From positions 1-10,035 of the forward strand of contig CAJOMM010000053.1 in assembly GCA_905235765.1 (NCBI GenBank): DNA of 10,035 bases, written 5' to 3'. This document shows, piece by piece, positions 7,890-10,035 of this stretch; within the stretch, counting starts at the first letter, position 1; every line of letters starts with the position of its first letter. The notes beneath the pieces are model-generated. The model saw only the letters and a list, made by a program, of their open reading frames with translations. It did not search any database and had not been told where the DNA came from. Source of the stretch: an uncultured Clostridia bacterium (GTDB lineage: Bacteria; Bacillota; Clostridia; Christensenellales; Borkfalkiaceae). The translations under genes were made by a program, and so were the position numbers.

Positions 7890-9045
7890 ACCCAACATGA
7901 ATTACGCGAGCTTAAAAGACTCGTATCTTTTTTTCCGTATAGCGCAAAAAGTCAAGAAATATTCTGCCGAACACCCGGACGAAAAAATATTACGTTTAGG
8001 TATCGGCGACGTATCGCTTCCCCTTTGCGAAAGCGTTATCAAATCGTTAAACGACGCGGTATCCGAGCAAGCGGAAAAATCTACTTTTCACGGGTATATG
8101 CCGGAATGCGGCGCGCCCTTTCTCAGAACCACGATAGCCGAATATTACCGTAAGCGCGGCGTCCGGGTAGACGACGATGAAGTTTTCGTTTCCAGCGGCG
8201 CAAGCGACGAACTCGGCGACATATTGGATCTTTTCGATAAAGAAAATTCCGCGCTGATAATCGAACCGGCATATCCTGCTTACGTTGACGCAAACGTTAT
8301 CGCCGGCAGAAAGATAATTCTTTTATCTTCTTCTATGAACAACGGTTTCACGCCCGATCCGGACGAAAACCACGCCGCGGATATAATATATATCTGTTCG
8401 CCGAACAACCCGACGGGTGCGGTATTTACCAAGGAAAAATTAAAAAAATGGGTAGATTTTGCGAACGCGCACCAATCGGTCATTTTATTTGACGCAGCCT
8501 ACGAAGCGTTTATCGAAAGCGAAAACGTTCCGCACAGCATTTTTGAAATAGACGGCGCAAAAACTTGCGCGATAGAGATTTGCTCGCTGTCCAAAACCGC
8601 CGGATTTACGGGAACGAGGCTCGGCTATACCGTTATCCCGAAAACTTTAGAACGAAACGGGATGCGTTTTAACGATATGTGGATAAGAAACCGCACTACC
8701 AAAACAAACGGTGTTTCGTACATTATTCAAAAAGGCGGAGCGGCAGTTTTTACAGACGAAGGGCAGAAAGAGATTAAAGAAAATATAGCGTATTATAAAG
8801 AAAACGCTAAAATTTTAATGAAAGTTTTAGACGAATTCGATATAGAATACACAGGCGGAAAAAATGCGCCGTATATTTGGCTTAAGTGTCCGAACGGACT
8901 TAACAGCTGGGAGTTTTTTGACTTACTTTTAAAAGAAATACAAGTCGTGGGCACTCCCGGCGAAGGTTTTGGAAGTTCAGGCGAAGGGTATTTCCGTTTT
9001 TCGACTTTCGGAAGCCGTGAAGACGCGAACGCCGCCGCATTTTAA
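7882..9045 (+). CDS. dapL: LL-diaminopimelate aminotransferase, C-terminus truncated by a frame lesion
   Basis: PLP enzyme that converts tetrahydrodipicolinate directly to LL-diaminopimelate with glutamate as amino donor, bypassing the acyl-DAP steps (dapD, argD/dapC, dapE). It shows the DapL-type class I/II aminotransferase order: LRLGIGDVSLPL at 37-48, FHGYMPECG at 69-77, SSGASDE at 104-110, EPAYPAYVD at 128-136, SPNNPTGAVF at 173-182, the PLP lysine K238 in SLSKTAGFTGTRLGY, and substrate-carboxylate arginine R372 in YFRFSTFG. AAGGAG at 7870-7875 precedes the ATG. The frame stops at TAA 9043, giving 387 residues with the unusual ending DANAAAF. In the +1 frame, from 9041, F-K-N-L-K-N-G-N-K and a TAA at 9068-9070 follow. 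This resembles the R-F-K-x-L tail of plant and bacterial DapL. With two missing residues restored, the protein would be about 398 residues. All active-site residues precede the lesion, so the short form might still work. Confidence 0.93.
   Translation: MTKPNMNYASLKDSYLFFRIAQKVKKYSAEHPDEKILRLGIGDVSLPLCESVIKSLNDAVSEQAEKSTFHGYMPECGAPFLRTTIAEYYRKRGVRVDDDEVFVSSGASDELGDILDLFDKENSALIIEPAYPAYVDANVIAGRKIILLSSSMNNGFTPDPDENHAADIIYICSPNNPTGAVFTKEKLKKWVDFANAHQSVILFDAAYEAFIESENVPHSIFEIDGAKTCAIEICSLSKTAGFTGTRLGYTVIPKTLERNGMRFNDMWIRNRTTKTNGVSYIIQKGGAAVFTDEGQKEIKENIAYYKENAKILMKVLDEFDIEYTGGKNAPYIWLKCPNGLNSWEFFDLLLKEIQVVGTPGEGFGSSGEGYFRFSTFGSREDANAAAF
9037..9045 (+). other. Frame lesion at the 3' end of dapL
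   Basis: The bases read GCA TTT TAA in frame, ending the protein. Shifting +1 after GCA gives TTT AAA AAT CTC AAA, the expected C-terminal helix. Family alignment leaves two residues (probably x-Arg) missing between the A-A-A and F-K-N-L stretches, with one T of the six bases kept. This equals a 5-base loss. A +1 ribosomal slip at TTT-T before the stop would also restore the tail, but no upstream stimulatory Shine-Dalgarno element is visible. Confidence 0.65.
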
Positions 9046-9122
9046 AAATCTCAAAAACGGAAACAAATAAAGCGTTTGTGCGTCCGTTATCTATAACGAT
9101 AAATCCATAAAGAAAATATATT

Positions 9123-9168
9123 ATTGCGACAAAAAAAAGACCGGTAAAGGTCTTTTTTTTGTCGCAAT
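9123..9168. terminator. Bidirectional intrinsic terminator
   Basis: Perfect 20-bp inverted repeat: 9123-9142 pairs with 9149-9168 around a 6-base loop (GGTAAA). The stem holds a GACC/GGTC core next to the loop, an A8/T8 run (9131-9138, 9153-9160), and an outer ATTGCGAC/GTCGCAAT arm. On either strand this gives a GC hairpin followed by eight U, so it can end both the glnN-dapL transcript and the opposing lipoprotein transcript. The rest of 9071-9183 holds no gene. Confidence 0.9.
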
Positions 9169-9183
9169 TAAAACCGTGCGTAT

Positions 9184-10005
9184 TTAGGCTACTATCTTGA
9201 CTCCGTCGACGAGTTTCGACTTTGCGTCCTCGAAGTTTTCGCCGAGTTCGGTTTCGCTCAATTTAACTTCTACCGTTTCGGCTCCTTCATATTTGATATT
9301 TTTGCCGTCTATCTTAAAATTAAACATAGGATATAGCGCGGCGTAACCTTCTTCAATATCCGTCCAGTCTATCTTAACGTTATTGAAAACGATCTTGCCT
9401 TTATTCGCGCCCGAAGCCGTAATCCTGCCCCTGTTCAGTTTGACGTTGTCGAGCGTAAGCGTTCCGATATCGCCTTCGGTATTACCCTCTTTGAGCGCCG
9501 GATTGAGATATATGGAGCCGGCGAATTTAATGCCTTGAGGCGCATTGAAAGTTACGTTTTTAATGGTAGTATTCTCTCCTAAAATTTCGATAGATTTGTT
9601 AACTTCCTTTTTGCATACCACCGTAAGATCCCTTATAGTAACGTTATCGCCAATGACGGTTATAAAGTTCTGAGTTGACCAATTTCCGTTGGGACTCTCC
9701 ACTGTCGAAGTCAATACGACTTCCCCTTCGCCACGAATCGTTATGCCGTCGGCGACGATCGGAAGATACCAGCCGGACTCTCCGCCGTAGCTTACGGTAG
9801 TGCGACTTTGGTCAATGTCGTAAGTACCGGCGCTTAATACCCAGTACTGATCTTTTTGTTGGTTATTTATAGCTTGAATCAATTCCGCATTGTTCGTAAT
9901 TTTTATCGCGTCTTTGGGAATCGAATCCATATCCGAGCACCCGAATAACGCCGATACAGATAATATAACCAATAAAATAATGATTGAAACACCCATTTTT
10001 TTCAT
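9184..10005 (-). CDS. Lipoprotein with probable right-handed beta-helix fold
   Basis: No specific function is recognised. The 273-residue protein begins with a lysine pair, a hydrophobic stretch (about 5-20) and the lipobox L-F-G-C with C23 as the lipidation site, so it should be anchored on the outer face of the membrane. The mature part opens with a segment like those preceding pectate-lyase-type beta-helices (ITNNAELIQAINNQQ, then YWVLSAGTYDI). Short beta-strand repeats rich in x-I-x-I and N follow: DGITIRGEG at 86-94, DNVTIRDLTV at 120-129, ENTTIKNVTF at 144-153, GTLTLDNVKL at 181-190, GKIVFNNVKI at 203-212. Such folds occur in polysaccharide-binding or cleaving proteins and in adhesins, but no catalytic motif is evident, and the protein is short for a complete enzyme. 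The start is supported by AAGGAG at 10015-10020 (complement). It is convergent with dapL and probably unrelated to the operon. Its promoter is beyond the window. Confidence 0.8.
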   Translation of the reverse strand: MKKMGVSIIILLVILSVSALFGCSDMDSIPKDAIKITNNAELIQAINNQQKDQYWVLSAGTYDIDQSRTTVSYGGESGWYLPIVADGITIRGEGEVVLTSTVESPNGNWSTQNFITVIGDNVTIRDLTVVCKKEVNKSIEILGENTTIKNVTFNAPQGIKFAGSIYLNPALKEGNTEGDIGTLTLDNVKLNRGRITASGANKGKIVFNNVKIDWTDIEEGYAALYPMFNFKIDGKNIKYEGAETVEVKLSETELGENFEDAKSKLVDGVKIVA

Positions 10006-10035
10006 ATTTCATTTCTCCTTTACCATAATTATCTA

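Noticed and set aside
9085..9098. Short palindrome CGTTAT-CT-ATAACG between dapL and the terminator
   Set aside because: Only 6 bp per arm with a 2-base spacer and no promoter nearby; could be chance, and nothing ties it to a function.
1..10035. CRISPR arrays, tRNA or rRNA genes, insertion sequences, phage genes
   Set aside because: None seen: no regularly spaced repeats, no terminal inverted repeats with a transposase, and the window is almost fully filled by known metabolic genes.

Overview
The window reads as a compact chromosomal stretch from a low-to-mid GC anaerobic Firmicute, most likely a gut-type member of Clostridia. This is an inference from gene content: a type III glutamine synthetase, an ammonium transporter fused to a PII domain that lacks the uridylylated tyrosine, the LL-diaminopimelate aminotransferase route to lysine and peptidoglycan, and strong AAGGAG-type ribosome binding sites. 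No rRNA or other taxonomic marker is present, so the genus cannot be named. Stops of all three kinds are used normally.

Layout. Positions 1-61 hold a short palindromic leader and the ribosome binding site of the first gene. From 62 to about 9070 six plus-strand genes follow with gaps of 25 bases or less, or with overlaps: glnN (glutamine synthetase III), amt-PII (ammonium channel with built-in PII regulator), asnB (glutamine-hydrolysing asparagine synthetase, broken), pyrG (CTP synthase), dapF (diaminopimelate epimerase) and dapL (LL-DAP aminotransferase, C-terminus cut short). There is no room for internal promoters between genes, so they look like one transcription unit. It ends at a perfect 20-bp hairpin at 9123-9168 that can serve both strands. 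On the minus strand, 9184-10005 encodes a lipoprotein with a probable beta-helix fold, whose transcription runs towards the same terminator.

How the genes fit together. Amt-PII brings in ammonium and senses nitrogen or energy state, GlnN fixes ammonium into glutamine, and AsnB and PyrG both spend glutamine amide nitrogen (for asparagine and CTP). DapL and DapF are consecutive steps that make meso-diaminopimelate for cell wall and lysine. The cluster is therefore a nitrogen-assimilation and amide-nitrogen-use operon with a DAP module at its end.

The main oddity is three reading-frame lesions: two in asnB (near 5000 and 5208) and one at the end of dapL (near 9040). In each, homology resumes in the +1 frame and exactly two residues are missing compared with the family, so each fits a loss of five bases. 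Three such events in about 4 kb point to a shared cause. A sequencing or assembly artefact is the simplest explanation, and real gene decay is the alternative. I found no CRISPR array, tRNA, rRNA, insertion sequence or phage gene, and no clear new biological system.
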